Origin: JBDGYW01 sp964580055
GTDB lineage: Bacteria > Gemmatimonadota > Gemmatimonadetes > Gemmatimonadales > GWC2-71-9
Direction of reading: 5' to 3'
Assembly: GCA_964580055.1 (NCBI GenBank)
Contig: CAZOJI010000015.1
Location: 1-64,000 of the forward strand
Length of the DNA: 64,000 nt
Shown one piece after another: positions 25,083-34,461 of this stretch. Both the position numbers and the translations under genes were made by a program. How positions within the stretch are numbered: position 1 is the stretch's first letter; each line of letters opens with the position of its first letter. A model generated the notes under the pieces. It was not told where the DNA came from, searched no databases, and saw only the letters and a program-made list of their open reading frames with translations.

Positions 25083-26200
25083 GCGCATGGCACCGGTCGA
25101 GTAACCGACTCATCGGTCAGGACAACAAAGTCTTCATGTTGACCGTCGCGTTCCGGATCGAAGGCGCCGACGTCCTCCACCGGGCGCAAAACCACTATCA
25201 TCATCGCCGTGCCGGGACGGTAACGTTGCAAATGCTCAGGAGTGCCGGTACCTCGCTCGACGTGGAACGACCCGGCCATGTGAAGCACCAATGCGTCAGG
25301 TTGGCGCATCAAATGTTGTGTGATCGAATATGCCATCGACGCGTCCCAAAGAGCCTGCGCGTGTAGGGGGTTAGAGGACCTCTTGTGCGCCATCATCGGC
25401 ATCTGGTGTGGGGCGGAATCCGGGCCGGTGCCGTGGGCCATGGGAGAGGGCGGCGGACAGCGCTCTCTCAGCTCCTCCATTGCATCGACCATCGCCTGAC
25501 GCCACTGCAGCTCGTATTCGGCGGACGGCATCCCATATGGAAGCGGGGGCAGTGTCTCTAGCGCCCGGGGGCTGAGGTCCCGCAGGGCCTCGCGGCCCAG
25601 TCGCGTTACCATGTTCGCATAGCGCCTCGGAGCGTTGGCCGCGAGCACCTTGAGACCGTGTTCCTTCGCAAACTCGACCAGCGGTCTGTAGTCGGTATCG
25701 TATTCCGTCCAAGGCCTGCTACTCTTTAGAAATTGATCCTCGGTTATCAGGTCGTTGACATACTCGTCCACCACATGCTGCACGTCACGCTCGAACATCT
25801 CGAGGGAGAGCGTAACAGGCCGCGTTACACGCGATTCCGTTGCGCCGCTGCCATATGCCGCTTGGACCTTGGAAAGAAGCTCTTTCTCGATATGATGACC
25901 GGTCAGGTCATTGTGAGATTCTCCGATGAGTATGACCTCCTTGGTCGCCATCGCAGTTACGACCGCTTCCAAAGAGGTCACCTCTCCTGATCCCGTGTAG
26001 ACACGGTATTCCCCAACCCGGGGGATCGTGTCTGCCTGGGGAAGCAGAGTCGCCTGACTCGCAGAACAACCGAGGCTCGAATGAGCCGAGCCGGCATCAA
26101 AAGCCGCAACCGCGGCGTAGGCCCTTGAAGCCGCAGGGTGCGCCGGATGACAAATACTGCCGCCGACCATCAGAGCGATTACTTTGTGTGACACTCTCAT
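25067..26200 (-). CDS. ChaN family (DUF399) haem-binding-type protein
   Basis: A 377-residue exported protein. It has a hydrophobic N-terminal signal, then the ChaN core: EVILIGESHNDLTGHHIEK, LSLEMFERDVQHVVDEY, GLKVLAANAPRRYANMV and the C-terminal VLHMAGSFHVERGTG. Campylobacter ChaN binds two cofacial haems; the family is otherwise poorly known. A Met/His/Pro-rich insertion (MAHGTGPDSAPHQMPMMAHK) sits in the middle and could bind metal. The ATG at 26200 is used because the longer frame starts only at a TTG. It begins six bases after the TypA stop, so it is co-transcribed with typA. Confidence 0.82.
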   Translation of the reverse strand: MRVSHKVIALMVGGSICHPAHPAASRAYAAVAAFDAGSAHSSLGCSASQATLLPQADTIPRVGEYRVYTGSGEVTSLEAVVTAMATKEVILIGESHNDLTGHHIEKELLSKVQAAYGSGATESRVTRPVTLSLEMFERDVQHVVDEYVNDLITEDQFLKSSRPWTEYDTDYRPLVEFAKEHGLKVLAANAPRRYANMVTRLGREALRDLSPRALETLPPLPYGMPSAEYELQWRQAMVDAMEELRERCPPPSPMAHGTGPDSAPHQMPMMAHKRSSNPLHAQALWDASMAYSITQHLMRQPDALVLHMAGSFHVERGTGTPEHLQRYRPGTAMMIVVLRPVEDVGAFDPERDGQHEDFVVLTDESVTRPVPCAAVGR

Positions 26201-26206
26201 TACCAA

Positions 26207-28159
26207 CTACCCCTTGGTGGGTCTGGTTGTGTGGCGCGCGGCTCTCTTTCGAGCTCCGGCCTGTAGGACCCGTTTTCGAAGCCGAATCGCATCAGGCGTG
26301 ATCTCTATCAATTCGTCGTCCTCTATGAACTCCAACGCAAACTCGAGAGTGATCTGGACCGGCGGCTCCAGCAGGATGTTTTCGTCGGACGCGGCGGCCC
26401 TGATGTTGGTTTGCTTCTTCTCTTTGCTCACGTTCACGTCCAGGTCACCGCTCCGGGAGTTCTCGCCGACCATCATGCCTTCGTAGGTGGGCGCACCAGG
26501 CCCAACAAAGAGGGTACTGCGTTCCTGCAAACCGAACAATGCGTACGCGACGGCTTCCCCCTCACGATCGGCCACGAGCACACCTTTGGATCTCCCTCCC
26601 AAAGGTCCAACCCATGGCCCGTATTCGAGGAATCTGTGGTGCAGTGTTCCCTCGCCCCGAGTATCCGTGAGGAACTCCGACCGGAATCCAAACAGGCCGC
26701 GAGCCGGCACCCTGAACCGCATCCGCACTCTTCCCTGGCCCGGATTCTTCATGTCGATCATGTCGCCCCGACGACCACCCATCTTCTCGATGACCGTTCC
26801 CAGCATGCTCTCCGGCACATCCACCACCAATTCCTCGTACGGTTCCTCGAGCCCGTTCGGCCCGAGGCGGGTTATGACCTGGGGTCGGCTGACTTGGAAC
26901 TCGTACCCCTCCCGGCGCATCGTTTCCATCAAGATGCCGAGGTGCAGTTCCCCGCGACCCGAGACCCGCAGCACCTCGGGTTTGTCTGTCTCCTCCACCC
27001 TCAACGCCACGTTGCGCTCTACTTCCTGGAAGAGCCGGTCTCGCACCTGGCGGCTGGTGACGTACCTACCAGCTCGACCGGCAAAGGGTGAATCGTTCAG
27101 CATAAAATCAACGGCAAGCGTGGGTTCTTCCACCCTTATTCCGGGGAGGCGCTCCATCTCGCGACAATCCGTCAGAGTCATGCCGATCTCGACGTGGTCG
27201 AGCCCGGCCAGGGCAACGATGTCACCGGCTTCGGCGCTCTGCTGTTCCACGCGCTTGAGTCCGTCGAATCCGTAAAGCCTCATAACGCGACCCATCTCCA
27301 CCTCACTCTCGGAGACTCGTCCCGGTCTCCCATTCCGCAATAGGGCCACCGTCTGATTCTTCTCGATCCGACCCCGCTCGATCCGTCCTACCACGATACG
27401 CCCAACGTAACTCGAGTAGTCGATCGTCGAGACCAGCATCTGAAACGGAGCCGCCGCATTGCCTGGAGGTGAAGGAATAACAGAGAGAATGGTGTCAAAG
27501 AGTGGAGCCAGATCGCCTGCAGAATCAGAGTCCAACAGGACGATGTTACCAGTCCGATTGACTGAGCCACCGCTCTCAATGCCACTGCCCAGCCGCCCCG
27601 ACGCTTTAGCGGGCTCCAACGTAGCCCATCCCTGCTTTGCCGAGGCGAAGAGAAACGGCGCGTCGAGCTGCGCGTCGTTCGCGTCGAGATCAAGGAAGAG
27701 CTCCAATACCTCCTCATGCACCTCTGAGATTCGTGCGTCGAGACGGTCAACTTTGTTGATAACCACGATGGGTTGAAGGCCGAGCTCCAGCGCTTTGCCC
27801 GTCACGAAACGGGTCTGCGGCATCGGACCTTCAGCCGCATCCACGAGCAACAGTACGCCCTGCACCATGCGCAGAATACGCTCTACTTCACCGCCAAAAT
27901 CGGCGTGCCCGGGCGTGTCAACGATGTTGATCTTGATGTCGTTCCACCGGACGGCGGTGTTTTTCGCGAGTATCGTGATACCGCGCTCTCGCTCGAGTGG
28001 GTTCGAATCCATCACCCGCTCCTCCACCTGCTGGTTCGCTCTGAACACACCGGCCTGGCGCAGCATCTTGTCCACCAGCGTCGTCTTGCCGTGATCCACG
28101 TGAGCGATGAGCGCGACGTTTCTGATTGGTTTATGATTGGCAGATTTCACGATACCCAT
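26207..28159 (-). CDS. typA: Translational GTPase TypA/BipA
   Basis: A 650-residue GTPase. G1 is IAHVDHGKTTLVDKM, the switch region has ERERGITILAKN, G3 is VDTPGHADFGGEVER and G4 is VINKVDR. Domain order is G, beta-barrel, EF-G-like III and V, then the TypA C-terminal domain (GLFGFRSEFLTDTRGEG). The G domain carries a small low-complexity Ser/Gly insertion (around SGRLGSGIESGGSVN), which makes the protein slightly longer than usual. TypA binds the 70S ribosome and helps ribosome assembly at low temperature or stress. The ATG at 28159 starts close to the family N-terminus. Confidence 0.95.
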   Translation of the reverse strand: MGIVKSANHKPIRNVALIAHVDHGKTTLVDKMLRQAGVFRANQQVEERVMDSNPLERERGITILAKNTAVRWNDIKINIVDTPGHADFGGEVERILRMVQGVLLLVDAAEGPMPQTRFVTGKALELGLQPIVVINKVDRLDARISEVHEEVLELFLDLDANDAQLDAPFLFASAKQGWATLEPAKASGRLGSGIESGGSVNRTGNIVLLDSDSAGDLAPLFDTILSVIPSPPGNAAAPFQMLVSTIDYSSYVGRIVVGRIERGRIEKNQTVALLRNGRPGRVSESEVEMGRVMRLYGFDGLKRVEQQSAEAGDIVALAGLDHVEIGMTLTDCREMERLPGIRVEEPTLAVDFMLNDSPFAGRAGRYVTSRQVRDRLFQEVERNVALRVEETDKPEVLRVSGRGELHLGILMETMRREGYEFQVSRPQVITRLGPNGLEEPYEELVVDVPESMLGTVIEKMGGRRGDMIDMKNPGQGRVRMRFRVPARGLFGFRSEFLTDTRGEGTLHHRFLEYGPWVGPLGGRSKGVLVADREGEAVAYALFGLQERSTLFVGPGAPTYEGMMVGENSRSGDLDVNVSKEKKQTNIRAAASDENILLEPPVQITLEFALEFIEDDELIEITPDAIRLRKRVLQAGARKRAARHTTRPTKG

Positions 28160-28213
28160 CTTCCAGGCTCCATCTCGAGCCTGAGCGCAAGCCATGCATG
28201 AAGGTCGGATTCC

Positions 28214-30022
28214 TCAGTGTGCCGAACCGGCAGACTCGATAGGAATCCGCAGCGTTCTTCCCGGTGGAATCTCTTCCACCAGAAACAGAAAGGCACCGCG
28301 ATCGTCCGGCCCTCGCACCAGGACGCGCTCGTCGAGCACACTGATAGTCCTCGGATTGCCGGGAAGAGAGGCCCATACGCCGACATCCCGGATAACCCCC
28401 GTTCCCGCGTTATGCAGTGCCAGCACTTTCCCGTGGTTTTCCGTATCCATCACCTCCGCCCGTGTATTCGAGCGCTTCAACCACCATTCGGCGAGTTCGT
28501 TCGGCCCTGGGACCCACACGTCGTCGAGAGATATTCCGTCGAGGAAACTGTCCAACGTCGCGACCTGTTGCGGCCCGGTAATCCATGTGCTGTGCAGGCT
28601 CACATAGTGAATACCGCGGTGGCGACGCACGGTCTCCCAATCTCTCAGCCACCCGCCGGACATCTCTGCAACGCTCAACTGCTCACTGTTGGCGAGGTAC
28701 AAATCGTCGCGTTGGATCCGGGGGATGATTACCAGTGCGGAACTGTCTTGGTCCTCCGAATGCTGGATGATCGATGGGAGGCCAATGGAACTCGCTTCAC
28801 CGCCGAGCAGGTAGGAGAACCCCGTTTCCGCCAGAGCATCCAAGGTGGCGTCGTCGTAAAGCTCCTCCGGAGGTCGGAATCCCACTATCGACTGGCCCGA
28901 AAGCTCCGCGAGTACGGCAGCGCTCGAGCACAAACGCGCAGTCTGAACGTGTCTCGGTTGGCCCGCGAAGACCGAATGATCCTCGCTGTGCGATCCGATG
29001 TCATGGTGCTTTGCGAGTTCGCGCACCAGAGCCGGATGTTGTTCCGCAAACTCGTTGACGCACATGAATCCGCCGCGGATCCCATGAGATTGGAGCAGGT
29101 CTCCCAAGTACTCCGCGTTCTGGAACTGCCATTCCGTGTCCATGACGAACATGAGCGCGTTGCTGCTGCCGCCAGGATACAAATCGACCTCGACCTCCGG
29201 TTCGGAGAGGCTCCACACCACCAAGTCGGCGAGAAGCTGATCGAACACTCTCTCGTTGTGGTCGACGTCGGCAGCGAGGCCGGGATCGAAGCCGACCCAG
29301 ACGAACCTACCTGCGCCACGAGCACCAATAGCGGACGCATGGAACTCACGGTCGACCGGATAGCCTTTGCGATCATAGTCCGCCCAGTATGCGGCACCCG
29401 GGAGTCCGGCAACGCCCCACTGACCCTCGCGTCTCAAGAAGGAAATGCGATGGCCGGCTCGGGGGATGCTACCGACCGGTCCCTTACCGGAGACTACGAG
29501 GAACATCGTCTCCAAGCCCGAGTACTCGCGGAGGTCGGTACTGCCGACGATAGAATGGAAACGGTTCCAACCCAGCCAGCCGCCGCCGGAGTCACGGACA
29601 CCAACGGGGCCCACATACAACACGCCTCTACCGTCCGCAATACCGTTGTGGATGGTCGACACGTCGGTGTTCGATAGACAGTAGGAGTGCGGCAGTACGA
29701 GAAGATCGCCCTGCCAATCCTCGAGTGACCTAATGGTCGCAGGCTGCATCCCGATGCGCCGTAGCGCCTCGAGCCACACGCGGACTCTCGACGGCACGGT
29801 GTCACTGCTCTCACCCCAGTATCTGCGATTCCCGTCGTCGTCGAGGATGGAGGCCGAGCGCCCCTGAATCTCGATTGGTAGAGAGAGCTGTCGTGCAGAT
29901 TCGTCCGGACTCTTGCCGTTACCGCAAGACAGACTCAACCAAGCCATCGCAGTGACTAAAATTGCCGAGACGGTGGATCTTCGCCAACACGATCTTTGGG
30001 AACTCGTTGTGTATCGTTTCAC
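28214..30022 (-). CDS. Polysaccharide-deacetylase-like lipoprotein
   Basis: About 602 residues. The N-terminus has a basic stretch, a hydrophobic segment and a lipobox-like LSLSCGNG, so it is probably a lipoprotein. The first half contains a glutamine-amidotransferase-like domain (LEDWQGDLLVLPHSYCLSN). The second half is a NodB-like barrel: MFVMDTEWQFQNAEYL with the first Asp, DIGSHSEDHSVF with the H-x3-H metal pair, and IVGFRPPEE. It probably removes acyl groups from an extracellular glycan. The start is a GTG at 30022 with AAAGGG six bases upstream; an ATG at 30040 is possible. It lies 54 bases upstream of typA on the same strand. Confidence 0.75.
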   Translation of the reverse strand: MKRYTTSSQRSCWRRSTVSAILVTAMAWLSLSCGNGKSPDESARQLSLPIEIQGRSASILDDDGNRRYWGESSDTVPSRVRVWLEALRRIGMQPATIRSLEDWQGDLLVLPHSYCLSNTDVSTIHNGIADGRGVLYVGPVGVRDSGGGWLGWNRFHSIVGSTDLREYSGLETMFLVVSGKGPVGSIPRAGHRISFLRREGQWGVAGLPGAAYWADYDRKGYPVDREFHASAIGARGAGRFVWVGFDPGLAADVDHNERVFDQLLADLVVWSLSEPEVEVDLYPGGSSNALMFVMDTEWQFQNAEYLGDLLQSHGIRGGFMCVNEFAEQHPALVRELAKHHDIGSHSEDHSVFAGQPRHVQTARLCSSAAVLAELSGQSIVGFRPPEELYDDATLDALAETGFSYLLGGEASSIGLPSIIQHSEDQDSSALVIIPRIQRDDLYLANSEQLSVAEMSGGWLRDWETVRRHRGIHYVSLHSTWITGPQQVATLDSFLDGISLDDVWVPGPNELAEWWLKRSNTRAEVMDTENHGKVLALHNAGTGVIRDVGVWASLPGNPRTISVLDERVLVRGPDDRGAFLFLVEEIPPGRTLRIPIESAGSAH

Positions 30023-30040
30023 AACATACCCTTTACACAT

Positions 30041-30381
30041 TGACTCTAATGCGAGCGCGTCTATCGCAACCGCAGCAGCAGTTACCCGGAACCCATTCCC
30101 GAACTTGACCGGCGCGCTGCGGCTTTAGAAGAGAATATTAGCATGCTATGGAATTCTGCCTACCTTTCCCGACTTCTAAGACTGCTCGAGCCCACAGGGG
30201 AAAAGGAACGGACGAGCAGCGGCGCTGCCCGGCGGCTGTGGGACTATCGAGGAATTGCTGGAAGTGATGACGCTAAAGCGGAATGCGGGCACCCGGCAAG
30301 CGGTTCGGAGGCTCAGTCAGACGTAACCTAATCGAAGCCTCCAACGACGAACGCTCGGATCGGCAGTCTCCTCGAATCCGT
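30041..30381. other. Intergenic stretch without a supported gene
   Basis: Between the deacetylase gene and the TAXI gene stop. No convincing coding region, RNA gene, repeat or strong hairpin was seen. The promoter for the deacetylase operon should lie in the right-hand part just above 30040, which is AT-rich. Confidence 0.5.
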
Positions 30382-31356
30382 TTACTGTCGAGCTGCTGCA
30401 CGTTCCAGCCAGGCCTGCGCTGCATCGTGCAGCGGAATCGGAGCCTCGGCAAGGGCGTCGAGGTCTATCTGTCCCGCCATTGCGTTCACCCGAATCAGAT
30501 CCTCCCTGTCATCTCTGAGCACATCCAGAATCCGGGTGACTACGGTGCTGTCCAGGCTGTCCCGAGCCACCGCCCAGTTCATGACCGCAATCGAGCGTAC
30601 GTCACCTTCCATGTTCGGGTAGGTCCCTTGCGGAATAGTGCCATCGGCGTAGTAGGGATAAGCCTCCTTCATCAGGGCCCTGTGAGCGGAGTCAACCGGC
30701 AGCAGACGCGCAACGCCGGTGGTCATTACCTCCAGGACTGACGAAGCGGGATATCCAACCGAGAAGATGGCTCCGTAGATAGCTCCGTCGCGAAGTGCAT
30801 TGACCGATTCCCTGAACGAAAGGTATCGTACATCGGCATCTTCGTAGGTTATTTCATACGCCAGTAGCAGTTGCTTTGCCAGTTGTTCAGTCCCACTTCC
30901 CGGCGCTCCCACCGATACGCGCCTGCCTCGGAAGTCTGCCACCGATGTGGCGGCGGAGTTGTCGGGCACGAGTATGTGCACAACGTTAGCGTAAAGCGGT
31001 GCGATCACCCGGAGGTTTGCCAGCGGCTCGTCGAAACCTGCCCCACCGTGAAACGACTCGTACACGGTTGTAGCCATCGAGAAACCGATGTCCATGGCCC
31101 CCAAGGCAACGCGGTTCATGTTCTCGACGGAACCGCCCGTTACCTCGGCAGTGTACTGGCGGTCCGGATCCGCCACTGAGAGTCGGCTGGCTATCGCCCC
31201 TCCCAGCGGGTAGTAGATCCCACCGGTCCCGGCGGTACCGATGCTCAGAAACTGCCTGCTCCCTCCTGAGCCCCCACCGCATCCGACCAACAACGCTGCG
31301 GCGGCGATCAAGGCTGTCGTCTTTGCTCCGCTCCTATCAATATCGAACGACTTCAT
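30382..31356 (-). CDS. TAXI family TRAP transporter solute-binding lipoprotein
   Basis: A 324-residue solute receptor. It has a lipobox (LLVGCGGG) and the TAXI signature FLSIGTAGTGGIYYPLGGAI, then VTGGSVENMNRVALGAMDIGFSMATTVY. TAXI receptors capture small organic acids or amino acids such as glutamate for TRAP transporters. The ATG at 31356 overlaps the permease stop by four bases (ATGA) and has GGTGGAG five bases upstream. It is thus the downstream gene of a two-gene transport operon. Confidence 0.92.
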   Translation of the reverse strand: MKSFDIDRSGAKTTALIAAAALLVGCGGGSGGSRQFLSIGTAGTGGIYYPLGGAIASRLSVADPDRQYTAEVTGGSVENMNRVALGAMDIGFSMATTVYESFHGGAGFDEPLANLRVIAPLYANVVHILVPDNSAATSVADFRGRRVSVGAPGSGTEQLAKQLLLAYEITYEDADVRYLSFRESVNALRDGAIYGAIFSVGYPASSVLEVMTTGVARLLPVDSAHRALMKEAYPYYADGTIPQGTYPNMEGDVRSIAVMNWAVARDSLDSTVVTRILDVLRDDREDLIRVNAMAGQIDLDALAEAPIPLHDAAQAWLERAAARQ

Positions 31357-33245
31357 GAGATCTCCACCAATTCTCCCCGGGGTTTCCGCCACATCAACGC
31401 CAGAAGCCCCAGGATCACGAATCCCAAAATGTCAGTCTGAGTACCGGAACCAATCAGACACAAGGCAGCCATTGCCAGGAGTACTCTCTCCCAAGCCTTG
31501 AGCTGTGCTTTGACATAGCCGATGACGGCGCCCGCCAGAGCGGCCACACCGATTGCTGCAGTGGCGAACGAAGCTACTATCGCCAGCACAGTCCCGTCCA
31601 ACAGTAACGGTGGACCGTAAATGAACATGAAAGGCACCACGAATCCAGTAGCTGCAAGGGACAGGGCGGTAACAGCGGTGCCCATGGGCGGACCTCCGGC
31701 GATGCCGGCCGCGGCGTAGCCGGCCAGTGCCACCGGCGGGGTCACGTTCGAGAGTGCGCCGAAGTAGAAGATGAAGAGGTGTGCCGGTAGCAGCGGGACC
31801 CCCAACTCGGTCAACGCGGGAGCGCCGAGCGCAGCGAGCACGACGTACGCCGCCGTTGTCGGTAAGCCCATCCCAAGTATCACGGAACCGGCGGCAGTCA
31901 GCACCAGTGCAACCGGCAGGTGTCCACCGGAAAACATGACGATGAACTCCGACATCCTGAGACCAATTCCGGTGAGCGATGCGACACCGACCACAATACC
32001 CGCCGCGGCACACGCCGCCGCTACCTGGACCGTACCCGATCCGGCCGCGAGAAGTGCCTGCTTACTCTTCTCCCAATCGAGCCTGGTAGCCGCGCGCGAC
32101 ATTGCGAGGACGACGCCCGACAGCACTCCCCAGTAAGCGGCTCGCATCGGCGAGCGTCCCAGAGCCAGGAAGACCACGATGACGCCGAGTGGCAGCAGCA
32201 AATGGATTCGCGGCAGAATTGCCGGGGCCGAACCGCTGCTCGCAGGCAGGTCTCGCTGTGCGGCCCTGAAGTGTATGGCCGTGAGCAACGCCACGTAGTA
32301 GAGCACCGCCGGGATCGCGGCGGCCAGTGCCACTCGCACATAAGGAATGTTGGTCCATGTCGCGAGTATGAATGCTCCCGCTCCCATTATGGGCGGCATC
32401 AATTGACCGCCGCTGCTCGCGGCCGCCTCGATCGCGCCCGCGAAGCGAGGCGTGAAACCAGTGCGCTTCATTACCGGTATCGTGAAAGCCCCGGTGGTCA
32501 CGACGTTGGCTACGGCGCTGCCGGAAAGCGATCCCATCAGTGCGCTCGCGAGCGCTGAGGTCTTAGCTGGACCACCGCGGGTAGCGCCCGCGATTCTCGA
32601 AGACAACCCGATGAAAAGCTCACCACCACCGGCCGCGTCGAGCACGGCACCAAAGAGCACGAACAGATAGACGAAGTCGGCTGAGACGCCCAGCGGAACG
32701 CCCCATATCCCTTCTGTGCTCAGATAGAGATGCTCTATCAACCGAACGGGAGAGTATCCCCTATGCGCGAGCAGACCCGGCAGGTACGGTCCCGCGAGCG
32801 CGTAACCCAATGCCAACAGAGCAACTACGACGAGTGCCCATCCATTGCTGCGCCGCGTGAGTTCCAGCACAACGAGCACGGCAATCGCCCCTGCAACGAG
32901 ATCGAGTGTCGTTGGAGTCCCGGCGCGGCTCACCAGTTCTTCGTGCTCCAGTACGAGGTAGGAGCAGCAGAAGATGGCAGCGACCACGAGCAGGCCGCGA
33001 ACGGCGAGGTCGATGCGACACAATCCGCCTCTCGCCTCTTCGTTGCCGTCGCCTCCCTTTACTGGTCCACCCGAGGGCTTGGCTCTCAAACGCTGCTGTA
33101 TGCCCAAACCCAGCATTCCCAGTACGGCCATGAGCGCAAAATGGACAGGCCGCTGCACGAAAGCCGTGAAGGGCGACAAACCAGCGCCGTACAAATGGAA
33201 AAGCGCGGCTCCCAGGGCGATCGCGAGGATGAGGCGTCGTCTCAC
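31353..33245 (-). CDS. TRAP transporter 4TM/12TM fused permease
   Basis: A 630-residue membrane protein joining the small (about 4 TM) and large (about 12 TM) TRAP subunits in one chain, as is usual for TAXI systems. Characteristic blocks are LMGSLSGSAVANVVTTGAFT, GGQLMPPIMGAGAFI and VILGMGLPTTAAYVV. Uptake is driven by a sodium or proton gradient. The start is a GTG at 33245; a stop in the same frame lies ten codons upstream without any ATG between. It precedes the TAXI receptor gene with a four-base overlap. Confidence 0.93.
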   Translation of the reverse strand: MRRRLILAIALGAALFHLYGAGLSPFTAFVQRPVHFALMAVLGMLGLGIQQRLRAKPSGGPVKGGDGNEEARGGLCRIDLAVRGLLVVAAIFCCSYLVLEHEELVSRAGTPTTLDLVAGAIAVLVVLELTRRSNGWALVVVALLALGYALAGPYLPGLLAHRGYSPVRLIEHLYLSTEGIWGVPLGVSADFVYLFVLFGAVLDAAGGGELFIGLSSRIAGATRGGPAKTSALASALMGSLSGSAVANVVTTGAFTIPVMKRTGFTPRFAGAIEAAASSGGQLMPPIMGAGAFILATWTNIPYVRVALAAAIPAVLYYVALLTAIHFRAAQRDLPASSGSAPAILPRIHLLLPLGVIVVFLALGRSPMRAAYWGVLSGVVLAMSRAATRLDWEKSKQALLAAGSGTVQVAAACAAAGIVVGVASLTGIGLRMSEFIVMFSGGHLPVALVLTAAGSVILGMGLPTTAAYVVLAALGAPALTELGVPLLPAHLFIFYFGALSNVTPPVALAGYAAAGIAGGPPMGTAVTALSLAATGFVVPFMFIYGPPLLLDGTVLAIVASFATAAIGVAALAGAVIGYVKAQLKAWERVLLAMAALCLIGSGTQTDILGFVILGLLALMWRKPRGELVEIS

Positions 33246-33287
33246 GGGAATGATGTACCAGCTAAGAGCCTGTTATGAGGGAAGCCA

Positions 33288-33593
33288 TTAGTAGAGCGTA
33301 ACAGAGGCGCGCTCGGAATGATGCGCACTGCATTGCACAGCGATTGCGTGAACGTGGTGCCCGGCGAAGGCCACCTCCGCAATCCCCCTTGGGAACACCG
33401 TGACGAATTCAAGCATCAGCCTCTTCCTCCGTTTGAAGAGATAGTATACGCCCGCACCGGCGACTGTGAAGGCCAATCCGACCCGCGCATGTAGAGGCGG
33501 CTCCCGCCTCCTGGAATGGATGCGTAGGATACCCGGAAAACCAAGCAAGGGAAGGGCGTGTAGGGGAAGTTCGCTGAAATCAGACCCGGCCAC
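33288..33593 (-). CDS. Uncertain 101-aa ORF, possibly a decayed DUF1850 gene
   Basis: An open frame upstream of the TRAP permease, where TAXI operons often carry a small DUF1850 gene. The ORF product has no clear family match. In this and a neighbouring minus-strand frame I see short pieces that resemble DUF1850 (RVGLAFT, then QSPVRAYTISSNGG, then a C-terminal VAFAGHHVHAI), as if frameshifted. A perfect hairpin, GAGGCGG-CTC-CCGCCTC (33494-33510), lies inside it, which argues against normal coding. The remainder of 33246-33691 shows nothing else. Confidence 0.25.
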   Translation of the reverse strand: MAGSDFSELPLHALPLLGFPGILRIHSRRREPPLHARVGLAFTVAGAGVYYLFKRRKRLMLEFVTVFPRGIAEVAFAGHHVHAIAVQCSAHHSERASVTLY

Positions 33594-33691
33594 CTACTGA
33601 ACCGACCTGGAGCTTACGACTCCATGAGGTTGCCACGAGACGGTTTTGACTGCATCCTTGTCCTCGCCAACTCAACAGTGGGGAGAGTACC

Positions 33692-34393
33692 ATGCACCGA
33701 TATCTCGTAGCTCTAGTCGCGGCCGTGTTGTGCTCACCTGCCGCCGTCGCCCAGGAAGGTGCCACGGGTTATCAAGTGGAGTCATCCAGTGGAATCGCCT
33801 TCCCCACGGCGGTCACGATTCCTGGAGGTGGGGCGACGCACACCCTCACCGGCATTGGTATCAGGACCAAGACGTTCCTGAAGGTGAAGGTCTACGCATT
33901 CGCTATCTACGTTGACGAAGTCGCGGCACTAGATGCGCTTTCTGCTTACGCGGACCGCGATCGACGCGATCTCGAGCGAGACGAGAGTTTCTACGAGCGT
34001 ATTCTCGACATGGACTTTCCCCTTTCCCTGAGGCTGGTCATGGCTCGCAACGTGGGGGGCGATGACATGGCCGACGCGTTCGACGGAGCACTGCGCCCAC
34101 GAGTGCAGCGTGCGGCTTCCGAGATGGGCATGCCCGGGGGCGAAGCCGTTCTGGACACCTTCCGCGAATACTTCAGCGTCGATGAGATGACCAAGAATAC
34201 CGAGTTGCTCTTCACCTGCGAGCCGGACGGCACTCTGAAGACCGCCATCAAGGGCAACACTGCACCGGAGCTCAACTCCCGCGCACTGTGTTGGGCCCTC
34301 TTCGACGTCTATCTCGGAGAGCGTCCCATTTCCCGAGGAGGCAAGAGGTCGGTAATCAGGAACATCCCGGACATCTTGACGCGCGGAAGCTGA
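33692..34393 (+). CDS. Secreted chalcone isomerase-like protein
   Basis: A 233-residue protein with a cleavable signal peptide (VALVAAVLCSPAAVAQEG). The conserved block LTGIGIRTKTFLKVKVYAFA followed by IYVDEVAALDAL is that of the bacterial chalcone-isomerase-like family (Chalcone_3). It shares the fatty-acid-binding fold of plant chalcone isomerase. Bacterial members are periplasmic and of unknown role, possibly binding fatty acids; flavonoid isomerisation is unlikely. It stands alone, converging on a TonB receptor gene. Confidence 0.82.
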   Translation: MHRYLVALVAAVLCSPAAVAQEGATGYQVESSSGIAFPTAVTIPGGGATHTLTGIGIRTKTFLKVKVYAFAIYVDEVAALDALSAYADRDRRDLERDESFYERILDMDFPLSLRLVMARNVGGDDMADAFDGALRPRVQRAASEMGMPGGEAVLDTFREYFSVDEMTKNTELLFTCEPDGTLKTAIKGNTAPELNSRALCWALFDVYLGERPISRGGKRSVIRNIPDILTRGS

Positions 34394-34461
34394 TATCGGT
34401 TGGCCTGAACCGCCCTTCTATCCGGCAGACAGCGTTGGAGTAGCACAAACCCGCAGAGGCG

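Noticed and set aside
27995..28015. GGGTTCGAATCC resembles a tRNA T-loop
   Set aside because: It lies inside the typA coding sequence and no acceptor stem or anticodon arm can be drawn around it.
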